This document shows positions 1-7,824 of a stretch of 64,000 bases of DNA, one piece after another. Position 1 is the first letter of the stretch; each line of letters opens with the position of its first letter. The notes beneath the pieces are model-generated. The model saw only the letters and a program-made list of their open reading frames with translations, did not search any database and was not told the DNA's origin. This stretch comes from Ruixingdingia sedimenti (lineage in GTDB: Bacteria; Pseudomonadota; Alphaproteobacteria; Rhodobacterales; Rhodobacteraceae). The DNA lies in contig NZ_JAVKPH010000008.1 in the NCBI RefSeq assembly GCF_031432425.1, forward strand, positions 1 to 64,000, in the 5' to 3' direction. The position numbers and the translations under genes are program-made.

Positions 1-123
1 CCCCGCAGGATCCGACACCGACGACGCATACAGACGCGCGTAGCCATCAGCGTCAAGGTGCGCCGTGGACGTGAATTCGGGAGAAGCGTGATGGATGGTT
101 TCGTGTTGGCTATGGGCAGGCAT
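1..123 (-). CDS. acs: Acetate--CoA ligase (acetyl-CoA synthetase), N-terminal 41 codons, cut by the window edge
   Basis: Reading leftward from the ATG at 121-123, the frame stays open to the window edge and gives 41 residues, including SPEFTSTAHLDADGYARLY followed by ASSVSDPAG. This is the pattern of the Acs N-terminal domain, which usually continues with FW and a GK(R/I)xDW motif. A purine-rich ribosome-binding site (GAGGAGAA) precedes the ATG. The family makes acetyl-CoA from acetate, ATP and CoA in the cytoplasm. The gene starts 29 bases after the amiR stop on the same strand, so acetate (or propionate) freed by the amidase could be activated by the next gene of the operon. PrpE (propionyl-CoA synthetase) is the main alternative, because only the N-terminus is visible. 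Confidence 0.75.
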   Translation of the reverse strand, partial: MPAHSQHETIHHASPEFTSTAHLDADGYARLYASSVSDPAG

Positions 124-152
124 GCTTTCTTCTCCTCGTTTCCGTCCGGGGG

Positions 153-773
153 TCATTCCCGGCCATCCTTCTTTTCGACCACCAGCTTGCTGAGAAGCCC
201 GTCGGCGTTGATGATCGCATTCGCGATCTCTATCGTGGAACTGCGCCGGGACATCGCATGGCTGCGGATCACGCGATAGGCGTCCTTTTCATTGATGCCG
301 TGATGCCGCATCAGGATGAATTTCGCCTCGGTGATGATATGGACATGTTCCAGCTTCTGGCGCAGCTTTTCTTCGTTCTGCGCCGCCTCGATGCGTTCCT
401 GCCAGGCATGGCGGGCCATCATCATCGAACTCAGCACCCCGAAGGCGCGCAGGGGTTTGGAAATCACCGCCTGCACGCCCAGTTCCAGGATGCAGCCCAG
501 GACCGAGGGGTTTTCATAGCCGATCAGCCCGATCAGCGTCGGGCGCTGGTCGGGGCGGTGCGAGAAAAGCTTGGCCAGCGCCGGGGGAATGGATTCCTTC
601 ACCTCGACGAAAACGATGTCGACCATCGGCGGCAGGTTTTCCGGCAATAGCCAGAGCGCCTCGACATTGCAGCCGATGCGGTTGAGTTGCTGGATGAGGT
701 CGTCCGCGTCCGAATCCCGCGGATGCAGTACGAGAACGTTCAGGCTCCGTAGATTGCTGATGATGTCTGGCAT
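153..773 (-). CDS. amiR: AmiR/NasT-family ANTAR RNA-binding antitermination regulator
   Basis: This is a protein of 206 residues. Residues 1-125 resemble a response-regulator fold (NVLVLHPRDSDADDLIQQ) but have Glu-Val (FVEVKES) where the phosphoacceptor Asp normally sits, so it is a pseudo-receiver. A linker coiled coil (AAQNEEKLRQKLEHVHII) leads to the C-terminal ANTAR three-helix domain with its typical pattern (EAKFILMRHHGINEKDAYR, then RRSSTIEIANAII). In Pseudomonas aeruginosa, AmiR binds leader RNA and stops a terminator from forming, and AmiC holds it inactive until amide binds. Here amiC lies directly upstream (gap 47 bases), and the leader of the operon (9115-9190) carries a matching terminator and hairpins. 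I placed the start at the ATG at 773 because translation further upstream has no domain content. Confidence 0.9.
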   Translation of the reverse strand: MPDIISNLRSLNVLVLHPRDSDADDLIQQLNRIGCNVEALWLLPENLPPMVDIVFVEVKESIPPALAKLFSHRPDQRPTLIGLIGYENPSVLGCILELGVQAVISKPLRAFGVLSSMMMARHAWQERIEAAQNEEKLRQKLEHVHIITEAKFILMRHHGINEKDAYRVIRSHAMSRRSSTIEIANAIINADGLLSKLVVEKKDGRE

Positions 774-820
774 CCTGACCCAGGCTCTCCCCCATGCCCG
801 TCCGATCCTACCCGTATTCC

Positions 821-1984
821 CTAGGACTTCGCGGTCTTTCTCAGGCGCAGCCGCCGGTCGTTGAGGTCGGGTGTGACCAGGTAGGGATCGGGCTTGACGG
901 CCCGCACGACCTCTCGCTGCACGATGAATTCGCCGTGGCTGTCGACCCGCGCGATCCGCGAATGCAGATAGGTGTGGTTGTTGTCGGGGTCGATCTTGAC
1001 CTGTCCCTGCGGCGCATCCCAGGTGGAACCGAGCAGGCATTCGCGCAGCAGGTCGGTATCGAGGCGGCCGACCTTGGAAAGTGCCGCGGCGAACATCCGG
1101 GTCTGGAAATACGCCGCCTCGGCGCAGCTTGTGGCCATGATCTCTTTCCCGAACTGTCGTTCGTAATTTTCCAGGAACCGCCGGTTCGCCTCGCCGCCGA
1201 TGCTGCGGAAATAGGGGGCGGCGGTGATGTTGCCGGCCGCGGCCTCTGCCCCGATGCGGCCGATCTCTGCCTCGTTCGTGGTCAGGCTGGCGATGGGAAC
1301 CTTGAGCGCGTCATGCCCCGCGGCGTGATAGGCGCGATAGAAGGCGACGGTCATCTCGCCCACCACGGTGGAAAAGATCACGTCGGGCTTCTTTTCGGCG
1401 ATGTCGGCCAGAACGGGGCCGAACATTTCCGGGCCGCCGTCGAAGGGCAGATAGACCTCGCCCAGAACCTCGCCCCCGCCCTGACGCAGGATGTTGCGCA
1501 TCACCCGGTTGGATTCGCGCGGATAGATATAGTCGGAGCCCACGAAGTAGAAACGATTGCCGTAGTTTTCCAGCAGATAGCTTGCCAGCGGCACGCTGTT
1601 CTGGTTGGGGCAGGCGCCGCCGTAGATGACGTTCGGGGAATATTCGAACCCCTCGTAGAGCGTGGGATAGAAGAACAGCGCATTGCGGCGTTCGACCACG
1701 GGCAGCACTTCCTTGCGCGCCGACGATTTGTAGCAGCCGATCAGCACGCGGACGTGATCCTCGACGATCAGCTTTTCGGCCATCCGGCCGTATTCCGAAG
1801 GCACCGATCCCGGATCGCACAGAACGGGTTCCACCATCCGGCCCGCAACGCCCCCGGCGGCGTTGATTTCATGGATGGCCAGCAGCACCCCGCATTTCTG
1901 CGACCGTTCGATGATCGCCGTCGGCCCGGTATCCGAAAAGAGGACGCCGAGTTTCCAGGGACTGCGTGAGTCAATTGCGCACAT
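821..1984 (-). CDS. amiC: AmiC-type amide-sensing negative regulator (periplasmic-binding-protein fold)
   Basis: This 387-residue protein is close in length to P. aeruginosa AmiC (385). It has the type I periplasmic binding fold of leucine-binding and urea-binding receptors (LGVLFSDTGPTAIIERSQ, then AIHEINAAGGVAGR, and PTLYEGFEYSPNVIYGGACP) but no signal peptide, which fits a cytoplasmic sensor. In the family it binds amides and then releases the antiterminator AmiR. It is clearly a paralogue of the transporter's receptor at 7825-9069: both keep the PTLYEG and YGGACPNQ blocks. Its ATG overlaps the end of amiB by 14 bases, which suggests translational coupling. A transporter receptor without a signal is possible, but the amiB-amiC-amiR context argues for regulation. 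Confidence 0.88.
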   Translation of the reverse strand: MCAIDSRSPWKLGVLFSDTGPTAIIERSQKCGVLLAIHEINAAGGVAGRMVEPVLCDPGSVPSEYGRMAEKLIVEDHVRVLIGCYKSSARKEVLPVVERRNALFFYPTLYEGFEYSPNVIYGGACPNQNSVPLASYLLENYGNRFYFVGSDYIYPRESNRVMRNILRQGGGEVLGEVYLPFDGGPEMFGPVLADIAEKKPDVIFSTVVGEMTVAFYRAYHAAGHDALKVPIASLTTNEAEIGRIGAEAAAGNITAAPYFRSIGGEANRRFLENYERQFGKEIMATSCAEAAYFQTRMFAAALSKVGRLDTDLLRECLLGSTWDAPQGQVKIDPDNNHTYLHSRIARVDSHGEFIVQREVVRAVKPDPYLVTPDLNDRRLRLRKTAKS

Positions 1985-3113
1985 GCTCTGATCTGTCCTG
2001 AATGGTCCCGCTGCGGAACGTCACCTCGCCATGTCTGTATTCCGCCACGAATGGGTGAAGCTCCTCCTGCACCGATCCACTGCCCAAAAAATACCTTGCG
2101 AAGGGAATTTCGACGAACCGCCGTACCGCGCGGCGCAGCGAACGCGCGCCGAACTGGCGGTCGAACCCCTCCTGCGCGATATGGTCGCGCAACGACGGGG
2201 CGAGTTCAATATGGCACAGGTGCTTGGCGAGCCGCCGGTTGAGCTTTTCCAGTTCCAGCGAGATCAGGGTGTCGACATCGGCGCGGTCGATCCAGTCGAA
2301 CACATCCACATGGTCGATGCGGTTGACGAATTCGGGTGGAAACTTCTTCAGCAGCGCCTTCTGCGCGATGGCCTCGGCCCGTTCGCGGTGGGTGCCGCGC
2401 TGGAACAGGCGGTGGAAGGGGTTCTCGGCGGCCTCCGCCTCGCGCCGCAATTCCTCGGCCCCGAGGTTCGAGGTCATGAAGATGATCGCGTTGCGGAAGG
2501 AATAGGTGCGTTCGCCCGACGCCGTGGTCAGGATCCCGTTGTCGAAGATGTTCAGCAGCGACAGAACCACCTCGGGGCTGGCCTTTTCCAGTTCGTCGAA
2601 CAGCACGATCCCGGGCTTGTCGCTGGTGCCCTCGATCTTTTCCTGGTCGAGGATCGTGCGTCCCTCTTTCGACCCGACATAGCCGGGCGGGGCGCCGGAA
2701 ATCGCGGCGGCGTAATGTTCCTGCGACAGGGTATTCATGTCCACCCGGCAGAGCGCATCGGCATCGCCGTGGATCGCCCGGGCCAGCACGCGCACCAGTT
2801 CGGTCTTGCCCACCCCCGTGGGGCCGAGCAGGAGCGAGGTGTAAAGCGGCCGGCGCGGGTCGGCGATGTCGGCGCGCACGATGCGCAGCATGTCGATCAC
2901 CGCGGTCACGGCATCGGGCTGGCCGATGATCTCGCGTTGCAGAAGATGGGCGATCAGGTCCACGTCGAACCTGAACCGGCTGACGAACCCGCCGCTGCCA
3001 GAGGTGCGATGGGCGCCCACCACATCTTCGGCGGCAAGGGTTTCGGTCCGCAGGGCCTCGGTATCCAGCTTGCGCCGCTGTGTATCCGCCAGCATGTCGT
3101 TCAGGAACGGCAT
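1971..3113 (-). CDS. amiB: AmiB-type AAA+ ATPase (ClpX/ClpB-like) of the amidase operon
   Basis: This 380-residue AAA+ protein has a Walker A motif GPTGVGKTE, a Walker B motif IVLFDELEKAS, sensor-1 FMTSNLGA and a C-terminal arginine-rich lid with FDRQFGARSLRRAV, as in Clp/Hsp100 second domains. There is no N-terminal Clp domain and no zinc finger. P. aeruginosa amiEBCRS encodes a protein of similar size and place; its role there is not well defined and it has been linked to amide uptake or chaperone-like work. I chose the ATG at 3113 (MPFLNDMLADTQ). A longer reading exists upstream, but it only copies the amiE region out of frame. The gene lies between amiE and amiC, separated from amiE by a strong hairpin. 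Confidence 0.85.
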   Translation of the reverse strand: MPFLNDMLADTQRRKLDTEALRTETLAAEDVVGAHRTSGSGGFVSRFRFDVDLIAHLLQREIIGQPDAVTAVIDMLRIVRADIADPRRPLYTSLLLGPTGVGKTELVRVLARAIHGDADALCRVDMNTLSQEHYAAAISGAPPGYVGSKEGRTILDQEKIEGTSDKPGIVLFDELEKASPEVVLSLLNIFDNGILTTASGERTYSFRNAIIFMTSNLGAEELRREAEAAENPFHRLFQRGTHRERAEAIAQKALLKKFPPEFVNRIDHVDVFDWIDRADVDTLISLELEKLNRRLAKHLCHIELAPSLRDHIAQEGFDRQFGARSLRRAVRRFVEIPFARYFLGSGSVQEELHPFVAEYRHGEVTFRSGTIQDRSEHVRN

Positions 3114-3133
3114 TCGACTGTCTCCTTGGTGGT

Positions 3134-3166
3134 GCGGCAGGCGGCCGAAGGGGGGCCGCCTGCCGC
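3134..3166 (-). terminator. Intercistronic hairpin between amiE and amiB
   Basis: The gap between amiE and amiB holds a perfect 13-bp inverted repeat (GCGGCAGGCGGCC at 3134-3146 against its complement at 3154-3166) with a 7-base loop and no U-tract. Such structures usually lower downstream expression or protect the upstream mRNA. That fits more amidase than AmiB, AmiC and AmiR from one transcript. The role is inferred; the repeat is directly visible. Confidence 0.6.
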
Positions 3167-3172
3167 CGGCCG

Positions 3173-4213
3173 TCAGGCTTCCTGTTCCTTGGCGTTGTTC
3201 GGCAGGCTGCCCACCGGGCAGGATGCGACGCCGATGGTGGTGCGGGTGAAGGCCTCCACCTGTTCGCGCGCCTTCTGTGCGTCCGTGACCCAGGTCCTGT
3301 AGAACTCGAACGGGCAGTCGGCAATGCCGTGGTCGCCGTCGCCCGCCGCATGCACCCCGGTATAGCCGCGGTGCAGCAGCTTGAAGAGGTGGTTCTGCGA
3401 CTGGTCGTTGGCTCGGGCGTCGCGGATTTCCGGGATCGACAGCTGCGCGTACTGGATGCCGTATTCCTCTTCGCCGCATTCGCCGAGCGTCCGGCCGTCG
3501 AAGCCGATGATCGCCGAATGGCCGAAATAGCAGTAGACGCCATCGAAGCCCGCCGCATTCGCCACCGCGACATAGCAGTTGTTCGCCCAGGCCATGCATT
3601 TGGCCATGGTGATCTGCTGGTCCTTGGCCGGGTACATGTAGCCCTGGCAGCGCACGATCAGTTCCGCCCCCTTCATCGCGCAGTCGCGCCAGATTTCGGG
3701 ATAGTTGCCGTCGTCGCAGATGATCATCGACACCTTGAGGCCCTTCGGCCCCTCGGCCACCGAGGTCGCACCGCCGGGATACCAGCCCTCGATCGGGCAC
3801 CAGGGCAGGATCTTGCGATAGGTGTTTACGATCTCGCCCTTGTTGTTCATCAGGATGAGCGTGTTGTAGGGCGGCTTGCGCGGGTGATCCTCGTGCCGTT
3901 CGCCGGTCAGCGAAAAGACGCCCCAGACATTGGCCTTGCGGCAGGCGCGGGCAAGGATCTCGGTTTCCTCGCCGGGGATGGTGACGGCGGTGTCATACAT
4001 CTCCTTTTCGTCGTACATGATGCCTTGCAGCGAATATTCCGGGAAGATCACCAGATCCATGCCCGGCAGGCCCTGTTTCATCCCGACGATCATCTCGCCG
4101 ATCTTGTTGGCGTTTTCGGCCACTTCGGCGCGGGTGTGCAGCCGAGGCATCTTGTAGTTCACGACAGCGACACCGACCGTATTCGGGCTGCTGGAAATGT
4201 CCCCGTGTCTCAT
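3173..4213 (-). CDS. amiE: Aliphatic amidase
   Basis: This 346-residue nitrilase-superfamily enzyme (EC 3.5.1.4) hydrolyses short aliphatic amides such as acetamide and propionamide to acid plus ammonia in the cytoplasm. The catalytic tetrad of P. aeruginosa AmiE is present at identical numbering: Glu59 (VIFPEYS), Lys134 (TYRKILPW), Glu142 (PIEGW) and Cys166 (SMIICDDG). That agreement and the near-identical length leave little doubt. Formamidase (AmiF) is the only close alternative; the order amiE-amiB-amiC-amiR favours aliphatic amidase. The gene follows the transporter genes on the same strand and is followed by a 13-bp hairpin, so it probably shares their AmiR-controlled promoter. Confidence 0.95.
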   Translation of the reverse strand: MRHGDISSSPNTVGVAVVNYKMPRLHTRAEVAENANKIGEMIVGMKQGLPGMDLVIFPEYSLQGIMYDEKEMYDTAVTIPGEETEILARACRKANVWGVFSLTGERHEDHPRKPPYNTLILMNNKGEIVNTYRKILPWCPIEGWYPGGATSVAEGPKGLKVSMIICDDGNYPEIWRDCAMKGAELIVRCQGYMYPAKDQQITMAKCMAWANNCYVAVANAAGFDGVYCYFGHSAIIGFDGRTLGECGEEEYGIQYAQLSIPEIRDARANDQSQNHLFKLLHRGYTGVHAAGDGDHGIADCPFEFYRTWVTDAQKAREQVEAFTRTTIGVASCPVGSLPNNAKEQEA

Positions 4214-4271
4214 GGGGTTCTCCTCTCTCTGGTTGGACGATGACTTGCCTGCCGTTCCTTCGGCTGGCGGA

Positions 4272-4967
4272 TCAGAAGGTCAGGTGCCGTTCCGCAACCT
4301 CGTCGGAAAGGTCGGCCCCTGTCCCGCTGATGGCGACGCGCCCCTTGTCCATCACGACGAAACGGTCGGAAACCGCGCGCGCAAAGGGCACATTCTGTTC
4401 GACAAGCACCACGGTCAGCCCGAATTCGCGGTTCAGGCGGACGATCACGTCATGGATCTGCTTGACGATATTGGGCTGGATCCCCTCTGTCGGTTCGTCG
4501 AGGATCAGCAGTTTCGGGTCCATCGCCAGCACCCGGGCGAAGGCCAGCTGCTGTTGCTGCCCGCCCGACAGGTCGCCCCCGCGCCGGTCGATGAAATCCT
4601 TGAGGATGGGGAACAGTTCGAACACCAGTTCGGGAAGAACCCGCTTGCCGTCGGTGCGGGCATAGGTGCCCATCACGATGTTCTCGCGCACGGTGAAGCG
4701 GGGGATGATCTCGCGCCCCTGCGGGATATAGCCGATGCCAAGGCGCGCGCGTTCGTCGGTGCGCATGCGGGTGATGTCCTGCCCGTTGAAGGTCAGCCGG
4801 CCTTCCAGCTTGTCGGTCAGGCCCATGAAGCTGCGCATCAGGGTGGTCTTGCCCACCCCGTTGCGGCCCAGAACGCTCAGCAGTTCGCCTTGACGCAGGG
4901 AAAAGCTGACGTCTTGCAGGACCGGGCTCTTGCCGTAATAGGAATAGAGGTTGGTCGCCTCGATCAT
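4272..4967 (-). CDS. urtE: Urea/amide ABC transporter ATP-binding protein (UrtE/LivF type)
   Basis: This 231-residue ABC ATPase has Walker A GRNGVGKTTL, signature LSGGQQQQLAFARVL, Walker B LLILDEPTEGIQ and the H-loop replaced by VLVEQNV, typical of LivF and UrtE proteins. It ends at ERHLTF as many UrtE proteins do. It would drive import together with the second ATPase directly upstream (10-base gap). With amiE immediately downstream, the likely substrate is a short amide, although urea transporters look the same at this level. The symbol names the family and does not claim urea as substrate. Confidence 0.85.
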   Translation of the reverse strand: MIEATNLYSYYGKSPVLQDVSFSLRQGELLSVLGRNGVGKTTLMRSFMGLTDKLEGRLTFNGQDITRMRTDERARLGIGYIPQGREIIPRFTVRENIVMGTYARTDGKRVLPELVFELFPILKDFIDRRGGDLSGGQQQQLAFARVLAMDPKLLILDEPTEGIQPNIVKQIHDVIVRLNREFGLTVVLVEQNVPFARAVSDRFVVMDKGRVAISGTGADLSDEVAERHLTF

Positions 4968-4977
4968 GGTTCTGCCC

Positions 4978-5706
4978 TCAATGTCCCAGGTAGACGGCCT
5001 TGACGCGCGGGTCGGCCTCGATCTGCGCGATGGAGCCCTCGGCCAGAAGGCCGCCCTGGTTCATCACGATCACCCGTTCGGCCACCTGGCGGACGAACTG
5101 CATGTCGTGTTCCACCACGATGATCGTGTGCGTGCCCTTGAGCCGGTTGAAGATGTCGGCGGTCTTGAGCGTTTCCTGAATGGTCATGCCCGCGGTGGGT
5201 TCATCCATCAGGATCAGCTTGCTGTCCTGCGCCAGCAGCATGGCGATTTCCAGCCACTGGGTCTGCCCGTGCGACAGGTTGCCGGCGCGGGTGTCGATCA
5301 GGTCGATCAGCCCGACAAGGTTCAGGATCTCGCGCACCCGGCCGGTCAGCGGCGTGCGGAACACCCGCAGCGCGTTCAGGATACCGGGGCGCCGCGACCG
5401 CGCGACCTCGATGTTTTCCAGCACCGTCAGGCCCTTGAACACCGAAGGCACTTGGAACTTGCGCCCGATCCCGTGGCGGGCCCGGCGGTATTCCTTCAGG
5501 TGGGTGATGTCGTGCCCCTCGAACACGATCCGCCCGCCGGTCGATTGCGTCTTGCCGCAGATCAGGTCGAGCGTGGTCGATTTCCCGGCCCCGTTCGGGC
5601 CCAGAAGGCACAGCAATTCTCCCTTGCGCACCGTGATGCTGAGGTCGTTGACGGCCTTGAGCCCGCCGAACTGCACCGTCAGGTTGCTGATTTCCATCAG
5701 GTTCAT
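4978..5706 (-). CDS. urtD: Urea/amide ABC transporter ATP-binding protein (UrtD/LivG type)
   Basis: This 242-residue ABC ATPase has Walker A GPNGAGKSTTL, the family motif GIGRKFQVPSVF, signature NLSHGQTQWLEIAMLL and Walker B LILMDEPTAGM. The signature LSHGQ in place of LSGGQ and the motif GRKFQ are hallmarks of UrtD and related ATPases. The start at 5706 (MNLMEISNLTV) overlaps the stop of the upstream permease by 4 bases (ATGA), showing tight coupling. It forms the cytoplasmic motor with the ATPase at 4272-4967. Confidence 0.87.
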   Translation of the reverse strand: MNLMEISNLTVQFGGLKAVNDLSITVRKGELLCLLGPNGAGKSTTLDLICGKTQSTGGRIVFEGHDITHLKEYRRARHGIGRKFQVPSVFKGLTVLENIEVARSRRPGILNALRVFRTPLTGRVREILNLVGLIDLIDTRAGNLSHGQTQWLEIAMLLAQDSKLILMDEPTAGMTIQETLKTADIFNRLKGTHTIIVVEHDMQFVRQVAERVIVMNQGGLLAEGSIAQIEADPRVKAVYLGH

Positions 5707-6830
5707 TGCGTGGCCTCCTGCGCGGGCATGGCGGCGGTCTCTGTCCGGGCGGCGGGCCGGGGGGCGGGTTTCGCCCCCCGCAGGCTGCGCATCAGCCGGC
5801 GTGCCGTCGCATCCACCAGCCCGAACAGGCCGCGCGGCAGGAACAGCACGAAGAGGATGAACAGGATGCCCAGCATCAACAGCCAGCTTTCCACGAACAT
5901 GTCGGAAAGCCGCCCCTCGGCCATATTCACCAGGATCGCGCCCGATGCCGCGCCGAACAGCGATTCCCGCCCGCCCACGGCGACCCAGATCACGATGGCC
6001 AGGCTGAATGCGACGCCGATATAGGTGGGCGAGGCGAATTCGAGCACGAGTGCGTAAAGCATCCCCGCCCAACCCGCGATGGCGGCCGACAGGCAGAACA
6101 CGAAGGTCTCATAGCGCGCGACGTCATAGCCGAAATAGCGAACCCGCATGTTGTCCTCGCGGATGGCGCGCAGGATCAGCCCGACCTTGGACCGCACCAC
6201 CAGCATGCCCACCACCAGCGCCGCGATCAGACAGCCCGCGACGAGGTAGTAGAAGGACAGGCTGTAGGTATCGACGGTCCAGCCGAACAGCGTCAGCGGC
6301 GCAAGCCCCGTCAGCCCGTTCTGCCCGCCGGTGAAGCGTTGTTCCTCGATGAACACCAGCTGCACGGCGACAAGGAAGGCCAGCGTGATGATGGCGACGA
6401 ACACCCCGGTGATCCGGGCGCGGAACATGAAGATCCCCATCACCCCAGCCACCAGCGCCGGCACCGCCAGCCCCGCGATCAGCGTCACGGGCAGCGAATG
6501 GAAGATGGTCCAGAACCACGGCAGGCTGTCGACGTTGTTCCAGCCCATGAAATCCGGCAGGCCGCCGGGGTTGCCCGCGCTTGCCTTCAGTTTCAGGTGC
6601 ATCGCCATGATATAGGCGCCGATGCCGAAGGTCGCCGCCTGCCCGAGGTTCAGGATCCCCGCCGTCCCCCAGGACAGCGCCAGCGCGGCGGCGACGATGG
6701 CCAGCGACAGATAGCGGGCGAAGGTGTTCAGCTCGAACCCGTCGAAGCCGAGCGCGGCAGGCACCCCGAGCAGGATCACGGCCACGAACGCCAGATGCCC
6801 CAGATAGTCGAGTTTGTTGGTACGGTTCAT
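5703..6830 (-). CDS. urtC: Urea/amide ABC transporter permease (UrtC/LivM type)
   Basis: This 375-residue inner-membrane protein has about ten hydrophobic segments, starting with YLGHLAFVAVILLGVPAAL. It carries the LivM/UrtC conserved loop (ALSWGTAGILNLGQAATFGIG) and the cytoplasmic coupling region (AIREDNMRVRYFGYDVARYE). It ends with a hydrophilic proline- and arginine-rich tail of about 45 residues after LPRGLFGL. It lies between urtB-type and urtD-type genes and overlaps the latter by 4 bases. The role is passage of the ligand across the inner membrane. Confidence 0.88.
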   Translation of the reverse strand: MNRTNKLDYLGHLAFVAVILLGVPAALGFDGFELNTFARYLSLAIVAAALALSWGTAGILNLGQAATFGIGAYIMAMHLKLKASAGNPGGLPDFMGWNNVDSLPWFWTIFHSLPVTLIAGLAVPALVAGVMGIFMFRARITGVFVAIITLAFLVAVQLVFIEEQRFTGGQNGLTGLAPLTLFGWTVDTYSLSFYYLVAGCLIAALVVGMLVVRSKVGLILRAIREDNMRVRYFGYDVARYETFVFCLSAAIAGWAGMLYALVLEFASPTYIGVAFSLAIVIWVAVGGRESLFGAASGAILVNMAEGRLSDMFVESWLLMLGILFILFVLFLPRGLFGLVDATARRLMRSLRGAKPAPRPAARTETAAMPAQEATQ

Positions 6831-6840
6831 CGGTCGGACC

Positions 6841-7710
6841 TCAGCGCCGGACGGTTTGCGGGAACAGGCCCGCAGGCCGGAAGCGGATGAACAGGATGAT
6901 GGCGACCAGAACGGCGATACGGCCCGTCGTGTCGTTCATCAGCATGGAAAAGAACGCGGTGGTTTCCCCCACCACACCGGATGCGACGGCGGTGCCCGCG
7001 ATGCTGCCCACGCCGCCCACGACGACGACCAGGAAGGCATCGACCACCAGATAGGTGCCCATCGACGGCGTGGTGTTGACCAGCGGCGCGATCAGCGCCC
7101 CGGCCACGCCCGCCAGCGCGGCGCCATAGGCGAAGGTCATGGAATAGACCCGTTCGGCCCGGATGCCGTAGCATTCCGAAATCTCGCGGTTCTGGATCAC
7201 GGCGCGCAGCTTGCGGCCGAATTCGGTGCGCGCCAGCAGCGCCCAGGTGGCGACGAAGATCGCGATGGCGAACAGCAGCACGAAGATGCGGTAGTTCGAC
7301 ATCACCACATTGCCGATGATGACATTGCCGGTCAGGAATTCCGGCCCCGCGACGAAACGCGATTCCGGCCCGATGAACATCCGCACCAGTTGCTGCAACA
7401 CGATGCCGATGCCCCAGGTGGCCAGGATCGTGTCCAGCGGGCGGCGGTAAAGGCGGTGGACGATCCCCCGCTCGATCAGCCAACCCACGGCCCCGATCAC
7501 CAGGAACACCACCGGCAGCGCCGGCAGCAGGCCGATGCCCAGAAAGGTCTGCAACGCCCAGGTCACATAGGCGCCCAGCATGACGAATTCGCCATGCGCA
7601 AGGTTGATGACGCCCATCGCGCCATAGATGATCGCCAGCCCCAGCGCGACCATGAGCAGGATCGAGGCCATGCTGGCGCCGGCAAACAGCTGATTGATGA
7701 TGGTTTCCAT
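6841..7710 (-). CDS. urtB: Urea/amide ABC transporter permease (UrtB/LivH type)
   Basis: This protein of about 289 residues is a hydrophobic LivH/UrtB permease with the loop AIIYGAMGVINLAHGEFVMLGAYV near the N-terminus and the coupling helix RAVIQNREISECYGIRAERV. The ending FIRFRPAGLFPQTVRR is typical of the family. I prefer the ATG at 7710 (METIINQLFAG); a GTG three codons upstream (7719) is also open and neither has a strong ribosome-binding site. Two stacked hairpins separate the gene from the upstream receptor gene, so the permeases are probably made in smaller amounts than the receptor. Confidence 0.87.
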   Translation of the reverse strand: METIINQLFAGASMASILLMVALGLAIIYGAMGVINLAHGEFVMLGAYVTWALQTFLGIGLLPALPVVFLVIGAVGWLIERGIVHRLYRRPLDTILATWGIGIVLQQLVRMFIGPESRFVAGPEFLTGNVIIGNVVMSNYRIFVLLFAIAIFVATWALLARTEFGRKLRAVIQNREISECYGIRAERVYSMTFAYGAALAGVAGALIAPLVNTTPSMGTYLVVDAFLVVVVGGVGSIAGTAVASGVVGETTAFFSMLMNDTTGRIAVLVAIILFIRFRPAGLFPQTVRR

Positions 7711-7734
7711 GTCTGTCACTCGCAGCCCGGCGGT

Positions 7735-7789
7735 GGACGGCGCCCGGCAAGGGGCCGCCGTCCGGTGCCGGACAGGCCGCCCGGCACCG
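7735..7789 (-). terminator. Tandem intercistronic hairpins after the receptor gene
   Basis: The 114-base gap between the receptor stop and urtB holds two perfect inverted repeats: GGACGGCG (7735-7742) with its complement at 7756-7763, and CGGTGCCGG (7763-7771) with its complement at 7781-7789. There is no U-tract. Hairpins at this place in ABC operons commonly stabilise the receptor message and let only part of transcription pass on to the permease genes. The function is inferred from position. Confidence 0.6.
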
Positions 7790-7824
7790 CTGGTTCGGTT
7801 GATGGATGGGAAGCGTCGCGCCGG

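Noticed and set aside
3114..3800. N-terminal extension of about 230 codons in front of amiB
   Set aside because: It is the amiE region read in the wrong frame; amiE has the full catalytic tetrad at the right numbering, and AmiB starts normally at 3113.
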